Positions 43,920 to 62,871 of a stretch of DNA of 64,000 nt are shown piece by piece. A program made the position numbers and the translations under genes. The notes below the pieces were generated by a model that had not been told where the DNA came from, searched no databases, and saw only the letters and a list, made by a program, of their open reading frames with translations. Position 1 is the stretch's first letter. The number at the start of each line of letters is the position of its first letter. This DNA comes from Pseudoxanthomonas kaohsiungensis (GTDB lineage: Bacteria > Pseudomonadota > Gammaproteobacteria > Xanthomonadales > Xanthomonadaceae), in assembly GCF_010211765.1 (NCBI RefSeq), contig NZ_PDWO01000004.1:62001-126000 (forward strand), written 5' to 3'.

Positions 43920-45011
43920 ATGGGCATCAAATGCGGCATCGTCGGCCTGCCCAACGTCGGCAAGTCGACCCTCTTCAACGCGCTGACCAAGGCGGGCATC
44001 GCCGCGGCCAACTTCCCGTTCTGCACGATCGAGCCGAACGTCGGCGTGGTTCCGGTGCCGGATCCGCGCCTGGGCCAGCTGGCCGAGATCGTGAAGCCCG
44101 AGAAGGTGGTGGCCACGGCCGTCGAGTTCGTCGACATCGCCGGCCTGGTGGCCGGCGCCGCCAGCGGCGAAGGCCTGGGCAACAAGTTCCTGGCCCATAT
44201 CCGCGAGGTCGACGCGATCTCGCACGTGGTCCGCTGCTTCGACCATCCGGACATCATCCACGTGGCCGGCAAGGTCGACCCGATTTCGGACATCGAGACG
44301 ATCGACACCGAGCTCGCCCTGGCCGACCTCGACAGCGTGGAAAAGGCGCTTAACCGCGCCGAACGATCGGCCAAGGCCGGGGAAAAGGATGCCATCGCGC
44401 GCAAGCCGGTGCTGCAGAAGCTGCATGCCGGGCTGAGCGAGGGCAAGCCCGGCCGGGCGCTGGGCCTGGACGAGGAGGAGCGGGCGCTGGTCCGCGACCT
44501 GTTCCTGTTGACCCTCAAGCCGGTCATGTACGTGGCCAACGTGCTCGAGGACGGCTTCCACGACAACCCGCTGCTGGAGGCCGTTCGCGCCCGCGCCGCG
44601 ACCGAGGGCGCCGAGGTGGTACCGGTGTCGGCGGCGATCGAGGAGGAGCTGGCGCAGCTCGACGATGCCGACCGCGACGCCTTCCTGGCCGACCTGGGCC
44701 TGGACGAGCCGGGCCTGAACCGGGTGATCCGCGCCGCCTACCGGCTGCTGGGGCTGCAGACCTACTTCACCGCCGGGGTAAAGGAGGTCCGCGCCTGGAC
44801 GGTCAAGGCCGGGGCCACCGCGCCGCAGGCCGCCGCTGTGATCCACACCGACTTCGAAAAGGGCTTCATCCGCGCCGAAACGATCGGCTTCGACGACTTC
44901 ATCCGCTACCGCGGCGAGGCGGGCGCCCGCGAGGCCGGCCGCATGCGCCTGGAGGGCAAGGAGTACCGGGTGCAGGAAGGCGACGTCCTGCATTTCCGCT
45001 TCAATGTCTGA
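43920..45011 (+). CDS. ychF: redox-regulated ATPase YchF (OLA1 family)
   Basis: 363 aa, as in E. coli. A P-loop protein of the Obg group that prefers ATP and binds ribosomes. Motifs: [17 protein letters not shown] (P-loop), [14 protein letters not shown] (switch I), the G3 [17 protein letters not shown], and NVLED in place of NKxD, the change that gives ATP preference. A C-terminal TGS domain ends with [19 protein letters not shown] at 43920; a longer in-frame extension crosses a hairpin and was rejected. Confidence 0.97.
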   Translation: MGIKCGIVGLPNVGKSTLFNALTKAGIAAANFPFCTIEPNVGVVPVPDPRLGQLAEIVKPEKVVATAVEFVDIAGLVAGAASGEGLGNKFLAHIREVDAISHVVRCFDHPDIIHVAGKVDPISDIETIDTELALADLDSVEKALNRAERSAKAGEKDAIARKPVLQKLHAGLSEGKPGRALGLDEEERALVRDLFLLTLKPVMYVANVLEDGFHDNPLLEAVRARAATEGAEVVPVSAAIEEELAQLDDADRDAFLADLGLDEPGLNRVIRAAYRLLGLQTYFTAGVKEVRAWTVKAGATAPQAAAVIHTDFEKGFIRAETIGFDDFIRYRGEAGAREAGRMRLEGKEYRVQEGDVLHFRFNV

Positions 45012-45035
45012 CCGGAAAAAGTCTCCCGGGGAACG

Positions 45036-45064
45036 TTGACAGCGCGCGCGGCGGTCGTCAGAAT
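45036..45064 (+). promoter_or_regulatory. promoter of the tRNA-Tyr/Gly/Thr-tuf operon
   Basis: Consensus -35 TTGACA (45036-45041), 17-base spacer, and -10 CAGAAT (45059-45064, 4/6). The predicted start is near 45071 in a GC-rich stretch (TGCGGGC), the discriminator type seen in stringently controlled stable-RNA promoters. It lies 60 bases before tRNA-Tyr. Confidence 0.75.
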
Positions 45065-45123
45065 TGCGGGCTGTTTCACCCCGGTCGTACACCTAGGTTG
45101 TATGGGTCGCGGTGGCAGATCCC

Positions 45124-45209
45124 GGAGGGATACCCAAGCGGCCAACGGGGGCAGACTGTAAATCTGCTGGCTTACGCCTTCGGTGGTTCGAATCCACCTC
45201 CCTCCACCA
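45124..45209 (+). tRNA. tRNA-Tyr (anticodon GTA)
   Basis: 86 bases including CCA, a class II tRNA with a long variable arm. Acceptor GGAGGGA/TCCCTCC; anticodon stem GCAGA/TCTGC around CTGTAAA gives GTA; T arm GGTGG-TTCGAAT-CCACC. Confidence 0.97.
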
Positions 45210-45273
45210 GTTTCAGGTTGTATCGGAACATCGAGGCAAGGCCCGGGGCGGTAGGCCGGGAGCGGTTCCCCTC

Positions 45274-45347
<74 letters not shown>

Positions 45348-45387
45348 TTGCGCCGCACCCGGTGTTCCGGCAAGTAACAGGTTCCAC

Positions 45388-45463
45388 GCTCACGTAGCTC
45401 AGTCGGTAGAGCACCTCCTTGGTAAGGAGGAGGTCGAAGGTTCGATTCCTTTCGTGAGCACCA
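45388..45463 (+). tRNA. tRNA-Thr (anticodon GGT)
   Basis: 76 bases including CCA. Acceptor GCTCACG/CGTGAGC; anticodon stem CCTCC/GGAGG around TTGGTAA gives GGT. Located 105 bases before tuf, the E. coli thrT-tufB type of arrangement. Confidence 0.97.
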
Positions 45464-45567
45464 TCTTCGACGCGGGCCCGCCCGCGGGAGCCGCCCGGAC
45501 CTGAGCCGGGCTGTTCCGCAGGAAAAACGCAGTACTCCATCTACAACCGTCAGCGAGATAGGCAGCC

Positions 45568-46758
<1,191 letters not shown>

Positions 46759-46796
46759 GCCCCCTGCGGATCCCGGCGACGGGTTCGCCGGAAAGC

Positions 46797-46831
46797 GCGA
46801 AGGGCGGGCCGGAACCACGGTCCGCCTTCGC
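46797..46831 (+). terminator. hairpin after tuf copy 1
   Basis: GCGAAG-(G)-GCGG at 46797-46807 pairs with CCGCCTTCGC ending at 46831, with one bulged G. It lies 38 bases after the tuf stop and 30 bases before tRNA-Trp. No T run, so read-through into tRNA-Trp and secE is possible. Confidence 0.5.
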
Positions 46832-46861
46832 CGTCTAAGGGAAGCCAGCGTTTTTCAACGT

Positions 46862-46937
<76 letters not shown>

Positions 46938-46997
46938 CTTCCCGCAGTTCCGCGAGGCAGGCCCCACCGGGCCGCAACCGCAAGAGAGCGACAAGAC

Positions 46998-47402
46998 TTG
47001 AACAGCAAGATCAACCCGGCACCGTCCGCTTCCGGCGGCGACATCGTCAAGTACGTCATTGCCGCGCTGCTGGTGCTGGGCGGATTGTTCGTCTGGTTCT
47101 GGTTCTCGGCGCCCGAGCGCGCCGTGGCGCTCGGCACGTGGGCCCCGCAGCTGCGCGGCCTGGCCGTCGCGCTGGGCCTGGTGGCGGGCACCCTGGTGTT
47201 CCTCACCAGCGCCAAGGGCCACGACGTCCGCGATTTCCTGTCCGAGTCCCGCTTCGAGCTGCGCAAGGTGGTCTGGCCGACCCGCCAGGAAACCACCCGC
47301 ATGACCTGGGTCGTGATCGCGGTGGTCATCATCCTGAGCCTGATCCTGGCCGGGTTCGATTTCGTCGTGCAGAAGGCGATCCAGTGGTTCCTGGGTCGCT
47401 GA
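46998..47402 (+). CDS. secE: preprotein translocase subunit SecE
   Basis: 134 aa with three transmembrane helices ([54 protein letters not shown]). The conserved amphipathic segment [19 protein letters not shown], which clamps SecY, is intact. The start is a TTG at 46998 (MNSKINP), 61 bases after tRNA-Trp; the in-frame upstream GTG would lie inside the tRNA. nusG follows by 13 bases. Confidence 0.93.
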   Translation: MNSKINPAPSASGGDIVKYVIAALLVLGGLFVWFWFSAPERAVALGTWAPQLRGLAVALGLVAGTLVFLTSAKGHDVRDFLSESRFELRKVVWPTRQETTRMTWVVIAVVIILSLILAGFDFVVQKAIQWFLGR

Positions 47403-47415
47403 GGAGAATGTCGCA

Positions 47416-47973
47416 GTGAAGCGTTGGTACGTGGTTCATGCCTATTCCGGTTTCGAGAAGAGCGTCGCCCAGGCGCTGCGCGACCGCATCGTCCGCAACG
47501 GCATGGAAGACCGCTTCGGCGAAGTCCTGGTCCCGACCGAGGAAGTGGTCGAGATGCGCGCCGGCCAGAAGCGCCGTTCCGAGCGCAAGTTCTTCCCGGG
47601 CTACGTGCTGGTGCAGATCGAGACCCACGACGAGGGCGGCATTCCCCGCATCGACAGCGAGAGCTGGCACCTGATCAAGGAAACCTCCCGGGTCATGGGC
47701 TTCATCGGCGGCACCGCCGACCGCCCGCTGCCGATCCGCGACGAGGAAGCCGACGCCATCCTGCAGCGTGTCCAGGAGGGCGTGGAGAAGCCGCGTCCGA
47801 AGGTCCTGTTCGAGCCGGGCCAGATGGTCCGGGTCACCGATGGTCCGTTCAACGACTTCAACGGCGTGGTCGAAGAGGTCAACTACGAGAAGAGCCGCCT
47901 GCGCGTGGCCGTGCTGATCTTCGGCCGCTCGACCCCGGTGGAGCTGGAGTTCGGCCAGGTCGAGAAGGCCTGA
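47416..47973 (+). CDS. nusG: transcription termination/antitermination protein NusG
   Basis: 185 aa. The NGN domain ([42 protein letters not shown]) binds RNA polymerase, and the C-terminal KOW domain ([20 protein letters not shown]) contacts Rho or S10. GTG start at 47416 preceded by GAGGAGA. It lies immediately downstream of secE, the standard secE-nusG pair. Confidence 0.97.
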   Translation: MKRWYVVHAYSGFEKSVAQALRDRIVRNGMEDRFGEVLVPTEEVVEMRAGQKRRSERKFFPGYVLVQIETHDEGGIPRIDSESWHLIKETSRVMGFIGGTADRPLPIRDEEADAILQRVQEGVEKPRPKVLFEPGQMVRVTDGPFNDFNGVVEEVNYEKSRLRVAVLIFGRSTPVELEFGQVEKA

Positions 47974-48014
47974 CCCCCGGCGGCCCCGGCCGCCGCCCAA
48001 GGGGTCGAAAACCC

Positions 48015-48023
48015 TGCTATACT
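48015..48023 (+). promoter_or_regulatory. extended -10 promoter of rplK
   Basis: TGCTATACT at 48015-48023 contains TGn plus TATACT, an extended -10 element, with no good -35 at 17-18 bases upstream. The start would be near 48030, giving a 155-base leader before rplK, the expected place for L1 autoregulatory binding. Confidence 0.6.
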
Positions 48024-48186
48024 GCGCGGCTCCCTGCCCGGGTCAGCCGGGCTACCGCACCGGCCGCCGCCCTGGCGGCCGTTCGCGCGAACGGACTTCA
48101 AGCGTCAACGCGACGCCGGGACGCGTGATTTTCCCGGAACGATGGGGAGCCTGCCTTGCAGGCGCTAGCACCCGGAGAGCATTGAA

Positions 48187-48615
48187 ATGGCAAAGAAAGT
48201 CGTCGGTTACATCAAGCTGCAGGTGAAGGCCGGCCAGGCCAACCCCTCGCCGCCGGTCGGTCCCGCGCTGGGCCAGCGCGGCCTGAACATCATGGAGTTC
48301 TGCAAGGCGTTCAACGCGGCGACCTCCAAGCTCGAGCCGGGCCTGCCGACCCCGGTCATCATCACGGCCTACTCGGACCGTACCTTCACCTTCGTCACCA
48401 AGAGCACCCCGGCGACCGTGCTGCTCAAGAAGGCGGCCGGCATCACCTCCGGCTCCAAGCGCCCGAACACCGACAAGGTGGGCAAGGTCACCCGCAAGCA
48501 GCTCGAGGAAATCGCCAAGGCGAAGGAACCCGACCTGACCGCGGCCGACCTGGACGCGGCGGTTCGTACCATCGCGGGCTCGGCCCGTTCGATGGGTCTG
48601 GTGGTGGAGGGCTGA
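48187..48615 (+). CDS. rplK: 50S ribosomal protein L11
   Basis: 142 aa. It forms the GTPase-associated centre with 23S rRNA. Motifs: [20 protein letters not shown] ending in the Pro-rich linker, and the C-terminal rRNA-binding domain [20 protein letters not shown]. Followed by rplA after 4 bases. Confidence 0.98.
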   Translation: MAKKVVGYIKLQVKAGQANPSPPVGPALGQRGLNIMEFCKAFNAATSKLEPGLPTPVIITAYSDRTFTFVTKSTPATVLLKKAAGITSGSKRPNTDKVGKVTRKQLEEIAKAKEPDLTAADLDAAVRTIAGSARSMGLVVEG

Positions 48616-48619
48616 GCAC

Positions 48620-49318
48620 ATGGCACTGAACAAGCGACAGAAGGCGATCAAGGCGGCGGTCGAGCCGGGCAAGGCTTACTCCATCGATGAGGCGCTGAAG
48701 ATCATCAAGGGCTTCACCAAGGCCAAGTTCGTCGAGTCCGTCGACGTGGCCGTGCGCCTGGGCGTGGACGCCAAGAAGTCCGACCAGCAGGTGCGCGGTT
48801 CGACCGTGCTGCCGGCCGGTACCGGCAAGAGCGTGCGCGTGGCCGTGTTCGCCCCGGCCGGCGCCAAGGCCGACGAGGCGCTGGCTGCCGGCGCCGAGGC
48901 CGTGGGCATGGACGACCTGGCCGAGAAGATGCTGGCCGGCGACCTGAACTACGACGTCGTCATCGCCACCCCGGACGCCATGCGCGTGGTCGGCAAGCTC
49001 GGCCAGGTGCTGGGCCCGCGCGGCCTGATGCCGAACCCGAAGGTCGGCACCGTGTCGCCGAACCCGGCCGAGGCGGTGAAGAACGCCAAGTCGGGCCAGG
49101 TCCGCTACCGCACCGACAAGGCCGGCATCATCCACGCCACGATCGGCAAGGCCGATTTCGGCGACGACGCGCTGAAGTCGAACCTGCAGGCGCTGCTGCT
49201 GGACCTGATCAAGGCCAAGCCGGCGACCTCCAAGGGCCAGTACCTGCAGAAGATCTCGCTGAGCTCGACCATGGGCCCGGGCGTGACCGTCGACCAGGCG
49301 TCGCTGAGCCTGAAGTAA
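48620..49318 (+). CDS. rplA: 50S ribosomal protein L1
   Basis: 232 aa. L1 stalk protein and, in E. coli, translational repressor of its own operon. Motifs: [19 protein letters not shown], the RNA-binding [17 protein letters not shown], and [17 protein letters not shown]. The stop is followed 10 bases later by a terminator-like hairpin. Confidence 0.98.
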   Translation: MALNKRQKAIKAAVEPGKAYSIDEALKIIKGFTKAKFVESVDVAVRLGVDAKKSDQQVRGSTVLPAGTGKSVRVAVFAPAGAKADEALAAGAEAVGMDDLAEKMLAGDLNYDVVIATPDAMRVVGKLGQVLGPRGLMPNPKVGTVSPNPAEAVKNAKSGQVRYRTDKAGIIHATIGKADFGDDALKSNLQALLLDLIKAKPATSKGQYLQKISLSSTMGPGVTVDQASLSLK

Positions 49319-49691
49319 TCGTTTCACCCCGCTTCGCCGCGCATGTGGCGGAGCGGGCTTTTGAGGGCAGTCGCCGCGCTCCGGCGTGGCGACAGCCGTC
49401 AAAGACCGCAGGTGCGGTCCGCGCACATCGGCGACGGGCAGGGAAGCTCGGGAACGGCAGGGATTCGCCGTCGATGCAGCGGGGTCGCTTAATCAAGGGT
49501 CCGTCCGGACCCCAAGCCTGCGTAGATGGTGCCGCCTTCTGGAAGTTTTCCCGGCACGACCGACCATTCGGGCGTACGGATCAGAAAGGCCAGCACCGGG
49601 ATGCCCGAGGCATCCCCGGCGCGCACGGAAGGGCGCCGCCCAGGACCGCAAGCGGCAGGAGCCGCGAGCGGAGTTACTACGGAGGAGTGTT
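49319..49691 (+). promoter_or_regulatory. rplJ leader region
   Basis: 373 bases without a gene. After the rplA hairpin the sequence is GC-rich and structured; the clearest element is a 10-bp hairpin at 49596-49619 (GGGATGCC with GGCATCCC, 3-base loop, one bulge). In other bacteria this leader binds L10-L7/L12 and controls rplJL translation, so the same is expected here. A promoter was not located with confidence. The rplJ ribosome site GGAGGAG precedes the ATG. Confidence 0.6.
49328..49361 (+). terminator. terminator-like hairpin between rplA and rplJ
   Basis: An 11-bp stem (CCCGCTTCGCC at 49328-49338 with GGCGGAGCGGG at 49347-49357, one T-G pair) with an 8-base loop, followed by CTTTTGA. 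It starts 10 bases after rplA. It would separate rplKA from rplJL-rpoBC, at least partly. Confidence 0.75.
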
Positions 49692-50225
49692 ATGGCTCTC
49701 AATCTGTCCCAGAAGAAGGAAGTCGTCGCCGAACTGGCCGACGTCGCCGCCAAGGCGCACTCCCTGATCGCCGCCGAGTACGCAGGCACCACGGTCTCCC
49801 AGATGACCGCGATGCGCAAGAAGGCCCGCGAGAACGGCGTGTTCTTGAAGGTTGTCAAGAACACGCTGGCCGCGCGCGCCGTCGAAGGCACGGAGTTCGA
49901 GTGCACGAAGGACGCGCTCACGGGCCCGCTGCTGTATGCGTTCTCGACCGAGGAGCCCGGCGCTGCCGGTCGCCTGATCAAGGAGTTCGCCAAGACCAAC
50001 GACAAGCTGCAGCCGAAGGTGGTCGCCGTGGGCGGCCAGCTGTACCCGGCCAGCCACGTCGAGGTCCTGGCTTCGCTGCCGACGCTCGACCAGGCCCTGG
50101 CCATGCTGGCCCGCGTCCTGGCCGAACCGGCCACCATGTTCGCCCGCGCGGTCAAGGCCGTCGCCGAGCAGCAGGGTGGTGGCGAAGAAGCCGCCCCGGC
50201 CGAAGAGGCTCCGGCCGAGGCCTGA
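49692..50225 (+). CDS. rplJ: 50S ribosomal protein L10
   Basis: 177 aa. It anchors the L7/L12 stalk and binds 23S rRNA through its N-terminal domain ([40 protein letters not shown]). The C-terminal helix that binds L7/L12 dimers is [20 protein letters not shown]. The tail is Ala/Glu rich. It is followed by rplL after 56 bases. Confidence 0.98.
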   Translation: MALNLSQKKEVVAELADVAAKAHSLIAAEYAGTTVSQMTAMRKKARENGVFLKVVKNTLAARAVEGTEFECTKDALTGPLLYAFSTEEPGAAGRLIKEFAKTNDKLQPKVVAVGGQLYPASHVEVLASLPTLDQALAMLARVLAEPATMFARAVKAVAEQQGGGEEAAPAEEAPAEA

Positions 50226-50281
50226 GCCGCGTCGACGATTCCCGAAATCCCTTTCCAGAAAACATTCAGAAGGTAATCACA

Positions 50282-50656
50282 ATGTCCCTTTCCAACGAGC
50301 AGATCGTCGAAGCCATCGCCGGCAAGACCCTGATGGAAGTGATGGAGCTGGTCAAGGCCATCGAAGAGAAGTTCGGCGTCTCCGCCGCCGCCCCGGTCGC
50401 CGTGGCCGCCGGCCCGGCCGCCGCCGCCGCCCCGGTCGAGGAGCAGACCGAGTTCACCGTCGTGCTGAAGGCCGCCGGCGAGAAGAAGGTCGAGGTCATC
50501 AAGGCCGTCCGTGCCATCACCGGCCTGGGCCTGAAGGAAGCCAAGGACCTGGTCGAAGGCGCCCCGAAGGACGTCAAGGAAGGCGTGTCGAAGGACGACG
50601 CCGCCAAGTTCAAGAAGGACCTGGAAGCCGCCGGCGCGACCGTCGAGCTCAAGTAA
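50282..50656 (+). CDS. rplL: 50S ribosomal protein L7/L12
   Basis: 124 aa. Multicopy stalk protein that recruits translational GTPases. N-terminal dimerisation helix pair ([20 protein letters not shown]), Ala-rich hinge ([16 protein letters not shown]), and the C-terminal factor-binding domain with [20 protein letters not shown]. Confidence 0.98.
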   Translation: MSLSNEQIVEAIAGKTLMEVMELVKAIEEKFGVSAAAPVAVAAGPAAAAAPVEEQTEFTVVLKAAGEKKVEVIKAVRAITGLGLKEAKDLVEGAPKDVKEGVSKDDAAKFKKDLEAAGATVELK

Positions 50657-50696
50657 GCGGCATCTTGCATCGCCGGCATACTCGGTGATGCGCGGA

Positions 50697-50723
50697 GGCT
50701 GGGGGCGGAAGCCCCCGGCCTTT
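50697..50723 (+). terminator. attenuator between rplL and rpoB
   Basis: A 10-bp stem (GGCTGGGGGC at 50697-50706, GCCCCCGGCC at 50711-50720, one T-G pair) closed by a GGAA tetraloop and followed by TTT. The position matches the rplL-rpoB attenuator of E. coli, which cuts transcription so that ribosomal protein mRNA exceeds rpoBC mRNA. Confidence 0.75.
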
Positions 50724-50920
50724 GGTCGTTCCGGGGCTCCATGCCGCGGAATGGCGGAAACACCTCGAAAACCCAGCCTCACGCACATTGCGGAGCTGGT
50801 AGTCGGAAGTAGCGGGATAGGGCGTGCTGGTGCCGGCAATACCAGCGACTACCGACTGACAGCTTCATGTTCCCCCCGGTCCGCGGACGCGCGGCCCGCA
50901 CTGCCAAAGGTGGTACATCC

Positions 50921-55111
<4,191 letters not shown>

Positions 55112-55197
55112 GGCGCCAGGCGCCCCATCCCCCGGGATGGGGCGTCGCGATCCCCATCGACCCCTCGACCTGCCTTTACTCCTGACGGAGACACGAA

Positions 55198-59430
<4,233 letters not shown>

Positions 59431-59543
59431 TCACCGGCCGGGCCTAATCCCGGCTAACAAGAGGCGGGGAAGGACCCCCGCCGATCCGCCTACGCGCACC
59501 GGGTCGACCGGGGCCGCGGGCGGCGGGCCAGGGATGGGGTCGG

Positions 59544-59573
59544 TTGACGCAGTTTCCGGCCGGCCGCTATACT
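59544..59573 (+). promoter_or_regulatory. promoter of the rpsL-rpsG-fusA-tuf operon
   Basis: TTGACG (59544-59549) and TATACT (59568-59573) with an 18-base spacer, both 5/6 to the sigma-70 consensus. The predicted start is near 59580, about 83 bases before rpsL. Confidence 0.85.
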
Positions 59574-59582
59574 CTCCTGTCT

Positions 59583-59614
59583 CGGCAGGCCGTCCTTCGG
59601 CCTGCCGTCGTTTT
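59583..59614 (+). promoter_or_regulatory. terminator-like hairpin at the 5' end of the rpsL leader
   Basis: Perfect 10-bp stem (CGGCAGGCCG at 59583-59592, complement at 59598-59607) with a 5-base loop, followed by TCGTTTT. It begins about 3 bases after the predicted start of transcription, so it either ends transcripts from rpoC, attenuates the str operon, or caps its mRNA 5' end. Confidence 0.7.
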
Positions 59615-59662
59615 CACGTACCGGCTCCGGCTTGCGGAGCCCCAAGCAGAAGAACCTTACCA

Positions 59663-60037
59663 ATGGCGACAATCAACCAGCTGGTCCGCAAGCCGCGGCA
59701 GGCGGAAACCTACAAGAGTGCCTCGCCGGCGCTCGAGAAGTGCCCGCAGCGTCGTGGCGTTTGCACGCGCGTGTACACCACCACCCCGAAGAAGCCGAAC
59801 TCGGCCCTGCGCAAGGTCGCCAAGGTCCGCCTGACCAATGGCTACGAGGTCATCTCGTACATCGGCGGCGAAGGCCACAACCTGCAGGAGCACTCGGTCG
59901 TCCTGATCCGCGGTGGCCGCGTCAAGGACCTTCCCGGTGTCCGTTACCACACCGTCCGCGGTTCGCTTGACGCCGCTGGCGTGACCAAGCGTCGCCAGGG
60001 CCGTTCGAAGTACGGCGCCAAGCGCCCGAAGAGCTGA
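59663..60037 (+). CDS. rpsL: 30S ribosomal protein S12
   Basis: 124 aa. Decoding-centre protein. Lys43 ([13 protein letters not shown]) and Lys88 ([13 protein letters not shown]) are present, the streptomycin-sensitive residues. First gene of the str operon; rpsG follows by 16 bases. Confidence 0.98.
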   Translation: MATINQLVRKPRQAETYKSASPALEKCPQRRGVCTRVYTTTPKKPNSALRKVAKVRLTNGYEVISYIGGEGHNLQEHSVVLIRGGRVKDLPGVRYHTVRGSLDAAGVTKRRQGRSKYGAKRPKS

Positions 60038-60053
60038 TTGAGGAAGCCCGACA

Positions 60054-60521
60054 ATGTCCCGTAAAGGTTCCACCCCCCAGCGCGCCGTCCTTCCCGATCC
60101 GAAGCACGGGAGCGAGACCATCGCCCGCTTCATCAACATGGTGATGAAGAGCGGCAAGAAGTCGATCGCCGAGAACATCGTGTACGACGCGATGGACGTG
60201 ATCGGCGAGAAGAATCCCAACGCCATCGAGCTGGTGCAGAAGGCGCTGGACAACGTTTCGCCGTCGGTCGAGGTGAAGTCGCGTCGTGTTGGCGGCGCTA
60301 CCTACCAGGTGCCGGTCGAAGTACGTTCGTCCCGCCGCCTGGCCCTGTCCATGCGCTGGCTGATCGATTCCGCCCGCAAGCGCGGCGAGAACACGATGGC
60401 CCGCAAGCTGGCCGCCGAGCTGATCGACGCGTCGGAAAACCGCGGTGGCGCGATCAAGAAGCGCGAAGAAACCCACCGCATGGCCGAGGCCAACAAGGCC
60501 TTCGCGCACTACCGCTGGTAA
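60054..60521 (+). CDS. rpsG: 30S ribosomal protein S7
   Basis: 155 aa. 16S rRNA 3' domain organiser and E-site protein; in E. coli it represses its own operon. Typical blocks are [60 protein letters not shown] and the C-terminal [20 protein letters not shown]. Confidence 0.98.
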   Translation: MSRKGSTPQRAVLPDPKHGSETIARFINMVMKSGKKSIAENIVYDAMDVIGEKNPNAIELVQKALDNVSPSVEVKSRRVGGATYQVPVEVRSSRRLALSMRWLIDSARKRGENTMARKLAAELIDASENRGGAIKKREETHRMAEANKAFAHYRW

Positions 60522-60652
60522 TGCCGCCGGGCCCGTGATCGGGCCCGAGCGACCAGCCCGGGCGGCGCGGCAGGCTCCGCGCCCCCGTATCCCGGAAGCC
60601 GGCGCCGAGCGCCGCTCCGCCATCGAAAGCCCCAAGCAAACGAGAGACTCCC

Positions 60653-62782
60653 GTGGCTCGCACCACTCCCATCGAGCGTTACCGCAACTTCGGCATCATG
60701 GCCCACATCGATGCCGGCAAGACCACGACGTCCGAGCGCATCCTGTTCTACACCGGCAAGAGCCACAAGATCGGTGAAGTGCACGATGGCGCCGCGACCA
60801 TGGACTGGATGGAGCAGGAGCAGGAGCGTGGCATCACGATCCAGTCCGCCGCCACGACCGCGTTCTGGAAGGGCATGGACAAGTCCCTGCCCGAGCACCG
60901 CTTCAACATCATCGACACCCCCGGGCACGTCGACTTCACCATCGAAGTCGAGCGTTCGCTGCGCGTGCTCGACGGCGCGGTGTTCGTGCTGTGCGCCGTG
61001 GGCGGCGTGCAGCCGCAGTCGGAAACCGTGTGGCGCCAGGCCAACAAGTACCACGTGCCGCGCATCGCGTTCGTCAACAAGATGGACCGCACCGGCGCCA
61101 ACTTCTACAAGGTCCGCGACCAGCTGAAGTCGCGCCTGGGCGCCGTTGCCGTGCCCATGCAGGTGCCGATCGGTGCCGAGGACGGCTTCGAGGGCGTGGT
61201 CGACCTGCTCAAGATGAAGGCCATCCACTGGGATGCAGCCTCGCAGGGCCTGAACTTCGAGTATCGCGACATCCCGGCCGACCTGGTTGCGAAGGCCGAG
61301 GAAGAGCGCGCCTTCATGGTCGAGTCCGCGGCCGAAGCCAGCGAAGAGCTGATGAACAAGTACCTCGAGGGCGGAGACCTGACCGAGGAAGAGATCATCG
61401 GCGGCCTGCGCGAGCGCACGCTGAAGACCGAGATCGTGCCGATGTTCTGCGGCTCGGCGTTCAAGAACAAGGGCGTTCAGGCCATGCTGGACGGCGTGGT
61501 CAGCCTGCTGCCGTCGCCGGTCGACGTGCCGCCGGTGAAGGGCGTCGACGTCGACGACGAGACCAAGGAGCTGACCCGCGAGTCCAGCGACAAGGCTCCG
61601 TTCTCGGCGCTCGCGTTCAAGATCATGACCGACCCGTTCGTCGGCTCGCTGACCTTCTTCCGCGTCTATTCCGGCACGCTGAACGCCGGCGACGCCGTGC
61701 TGAATTCGGTCAAGGGCAAGAAGGAGCGTATCGGCCGACTGCTGCAGATGCACTCCAACAATCGCGACGAGATCAAGGAAGTGCTGGCCGGCGACATCGC
61801 CGCGGCCGTCGGCCTGAAGGACGTCACCACCGGCGACACCCTGTGCTCGCAGGACGCGCCGATCGTGCTGGAGCGCATGGCGTTCCCGGAGCCGGTGATT
61901 TCCATGGCGGTCGAGCCGAAGACCAAGTCCGACCAGGAAAAGATGGGCATCGCCCTGGGCCGCCTGGCCCAGGAAGACCCGTCGTTCCGCGTGCGCACCG
62001 ACGAAGAGTCCGGCCAGACCATCATCTCGGGCATGGGCGAGCTGCACCTGGACATCATCGTTGACCGCATGAAGCGCGAGTTCAACGTCGAGGCCAACGT
62101 CGGCAAGCCGCAGGTGGCGTATCGCGAAACGATCCGCCTGAGCGACGTCAAGTCGGACTACAAGCACGCCAAGCAGTCGGGCGGCAAGGGCCAGTACGGC
62201 CACGTCGTCATCGAGCTGTCGCCGCTGACCGCCGAGGATCGCGAGAAGTACGCGGCCGACATCAAGGACGATTTCCTGTTCCTCAACGAGATCACCGGCG
62301 GCGTCATTCCGAAGGAGTTCATTCCCTCGGTCGAGAAGGGCATGCGCGAGACCATCACCAGCGGTCCGCTGGCCGGCTTCCCGGTCGTGGGCGTGAAGGC
62401 CAAGCTCGTGTTCGGTTCGTACCACGACGTCGACTCGTCGGAAATGGCATTCAAGCTGGCCGCCTCGATGGCGTTCAAGCAGGGCTTCGCCAAGGCCAAG
62501 CCGGTGCTGCTGGAGCCGATCATGAAGGTCGAAATCGTCAGCCCGGAGGATTACCTGGGCGACGTGATGGGCGACGTGAGCCGCCGCCGCGGCGTGCTGC
62601 AGGGCCAGGACGAAAGCCCGTCGGGCAAGATCATCAACGCGATGATCCCGCTGGGCGAGATGTTCGGCTACGCGACCACCCTGCGTTCCATGAGCCAGGG
62701 CCGCGCGACCTTCTCGATGGAGTTCGACCATTACGAAGAAGCGCCGAACAACATCGCCGAGACGGTTATCAAGAAGGCATGA
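60653..62782 (+). CDS. fusA: elongation factor G
   Basis: 709 aa. The translocase GTPase of translation. G motifs: [48 protein letters not shown]; domain IV carries [14 protein letters not shown] and domain V ends [15 protein letters not shown]-type ([17 protein letters not shown]). The start is GTG at 60653 ([12 protein letters not shown]), after a 131-base gap from rpsG. Confidence 0.98.
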   Translation: MARTTPIERYRNFGIMAHIDAGKTTTSERILFYTGKSHKIGEVHDGAATMDWMEQEQERGITIQSAATTAFWKGMDKSLPEHRFNIIDTPGHVDFTIEVERSLRVLDGAVFVLCAVGGVQPQSETVWRQANKYHVPRIAFVNKMDRTGANFYKVRDQLKSRLGAVAVPMQVPIGAEDGFEGVVDLLKMKAIHWDAASQGLNFEYRDIPADLVAKAEEERAFMVESAAEASEELMNKYLEGGDLTEEEIIGGLRERTLKTEIVPMFCGSAFKNKGVQAMLDGVVSLLPSPVDVPPVKGVDVDDETKELTRESSDKAPFSALAFKIMTDPFVGSLTFFRVYSGTLNAGDAVLNSVKGKKERIGRLLQMHSNNRDEIKEVLAGDIAAAVGLKDVTTGDTLCSQDAPIVLERMAFPEPVISMAVEPKTKSDQEKMGIALGRLAQEDPSFRVRTDEESGQTIISGMGELHLDIIVDRMKREFNVEANVGKPQVAYRETIRLSDVKSDYKHAKQSGGKGQYGHVVIELSPLTAEDREKYAADIKDDFLFLNEITGGVIPKEFIPSVEKGMRETITSGPLAGFPVVGVKAKLVFGSYHDVDSSEMAFKLAASMAFKQGFAKAKPVLLEPIMKVEIVSPEDYLGDVMGDVSRRRGVLQGQDESPSGKIINAMIPLGEMFGYATTLRSMSQGRATFSMEFDHYEEAPNNIAETVIKKA

Positions 62783-62787
62783 CGTGT

Positions 62788-62835
62788 GCGCCCCTCCATG
62801 GGCGCGAATATCAGGAAGCGGCCATCCGTGGCCGC
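62788..62835 (+). repeat. two hairpins in the fusA-tuf gap
   Basis: GCGCCC-CTCCAT-GGGCGC (62788-62805) and GCGGCCA-TCCG-TGGCCGC (62818-62835) fill the 89-base gap before the second tuf. The second hairpin is the same, except for one base, as the GCGGCCATCCATGGCCGC hairpin inside the 206-bp island units at 34.1-34.6 kb. Confidence 0.7.
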
Positions 62836-62871
62836 ACTTCTCAAGAAAATCCAGTTCAAGAGGCATAGACA

